Assembly: GCA_002493595.1 (NCBI GenBank) | Contig: DKZG01000020.1 | Location: forward strand, 1 to 14,598 | Length of the DNA stretch: 14,598 bases | Reading direction: 5' to 3' | Source: Ruminococcaceae bacterium UBA7080 | Lineage (GTDB): Bacteria; Bacillota; Clostridia; Oscillospirales; Acutalibacteraceae | Shown here: piece after piece, positions 14,229 through 14,598 of the stretch | Layout: each line of letters begins with the position of its first letter | How positions within the stretch are numbered: the first letter of the stretch is position 1 | The notes under the pieces: generated by a model | What the model was told of the DNA's origin: nothing | The model's input: the letters and a program-made list of their open reading frames with translations, nothing else | Databases searched by the model: none | Made by a program: the position numbers and the translations under genes

Positions 14229-14252
14229 AGAGCAGGCACTAAGACCTGCTCT
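14229..14252 (-). terminator. Hairpin directly after tuf (probable terminator)
   Basis: AGAGCAGG and CCTGCTCT form a perfect 8-pair stem with an 8-base loop, 20 bases downstream of the tuf stop on the minus strand. The following GTTTACATATTT is only moderately T-rich. It is probably the first of two tandem stop signals for tuf. Confidence 0.7.
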
Positions 14253-14271
14253 GATTTTACGGTTTTATAGA

Positions 14272-14598
14272 TTACTCGTTGATAGCTGTAACAACGCCTG
14301 AACCTACTGTTCTGCCACCTTCACGGATAGCGAAACGAAGACCCTCTTCAATAGCGATTGGAGTGATGAGCTCAACGTTCATTACTACGTTATCGCCAGG
14401 CATACACATCTCTGTACCTTCAGGAAGAGTGATAACACCTGTTACGTCTGTTGTTCTGAAATAGAACTGAGGACGATAGTTGTTGAAGAAAGGAGTATGA
14501 CGGCCGCCCTCGTCCTTTGAAAGAACGTAAACCTGGCCTGAGAATTTTGTGTAAGGCTTAATTGAACCGGGAGCTGCAAGAACCTGACCTCTTTCGAT
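14272..14598 (-). CDS. tuf: Elongation factor Tu, C-terminal part (partial)
   Basis: EF-Tu delivers aminoacyl-tRNA to the ribosome. Only the last 108 codons are in the window, because the gene runs off the right edge. The translation reads 'IERGQVLAAPGSIKPYTKF', then 'DEGGRHTPFFNNYRPQFYFRTTDVTG', 'MPGDNVVMNVELITPIAIEEGLRFAIREGGRTVGSGVV' and a final 'TAINE' before TAA. That is EF-Tu domain III, including the RHTPFF, YRPQFYFRTTDVTG and FAIREGGRTVGSGVV signatures. The reading frame is intact throughout. Codon use is restrained, with the frequent GTT, GGT and CGT of highly expressed genes. Two hairpins follow it before the groES promoter. Confidence 0.99.
   Translation of the reverse strand: MERGQVLAAPGSIKPYTKFSGQVYVLSKDEGGRHTPFFNNYRPQFYFRTTDVTGVITLPEGTEMCMPGDNVVMNVELITPIAIEEGLRFAIREGGRTVGSGVVTAINE

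Noticed and set aside
1..14598. CRISPR array, insertion sequence, tRNA or rRNA gene, prophage genes
   Set aside because: No regular direct repeats, transposase motifs, cloverleaf or rRNA signatures were seen on either strand.

Overview
This window is chromosomal housekeeping DNA from a low-to-moderate GC, Gram-positive anaerobe, most likely a clostridium (Bacillota, Clostridia; a Ruminococcaceae/Oscillospiraceae-like gut or rumen organism is my best guess). The grounds are strong AGGAGG ribosome sites, a CIRCE operator, a T-box leader, a cdaA-cdaR pair, an oxygen-sensitive four-subunit 2-oxoacid:ferredoxin oxidoreductase and a putative Se/S-carrier pair. Species cannot be fixed from this sequence alone. 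Every convincing gene lies on the minus strand, so transcription runs from high to low coordinates.

In transcription order: (1) the 3' end of tuf (EF-Tu) enters at the right edge and is followed by two hairpins. (2) groES-groEL has a sigma-A promoter with a long perfect CIRCE operator just downstream of the -10 box, and ends at a classical terminator. (3) A separate promoter starts a three-gene unit: an HscC-type Hsp70, a membrane-anchored J-like protein with HPE in place of HPD, and a membrane-anchored TPR protein. (4) A near-consensus promoter, whose -35 box contains the TPR gene's stop codon, drives a T-box riboswitch and then porC-porD-porA-porB, ended by a strong terminator. (5) An ECF sigma factor overlaps the gene of a single-pass membrane protein that is probably its anti-sigma factor. 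(6) A small putative Se/S-carrier protein overlaps a class V aminotransferase / cysteine desulfurase-like gene. (7) cdaA overlaps cdaR: c-di-AMP synthase and its membrane regulator.

The most notable feature is the T-box. These tRNA-sensing leaders usually control aminoacyl-tRNA synthetases or amino-acid synthesis and transport genes. Here the only genes behind it are the four subunits of a pyruvate-type oxidoreductase. Aligning the specifier loop with the glyQS T-box reads AUC (isoleucine), and the UGGU bulge fits a tRNA with discriminator base A. This suggests the enzyme works at least partly in the synthetic direction, for example by reductive carboxylation of propionyl-CoA or 2-methylbutyryl-CoA towards isoleucine, and not only in pyruvate catabolism. 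That is an inference from regulation; the protein sequences themselves look like ordinary pyruvate:ferredoxin oxidoreductase subunits.

The other systems are known families in coherent pairs: a general chaperonin operon next to a specialised Hsp70/J/TPR unit, an ECF signalling pair, a possible sulfur/selenium mobilisation pair and a c-di-AMP module. No tRNA or rRNA gene, CRISPR array, insertion sequence or prophage gene was seen.
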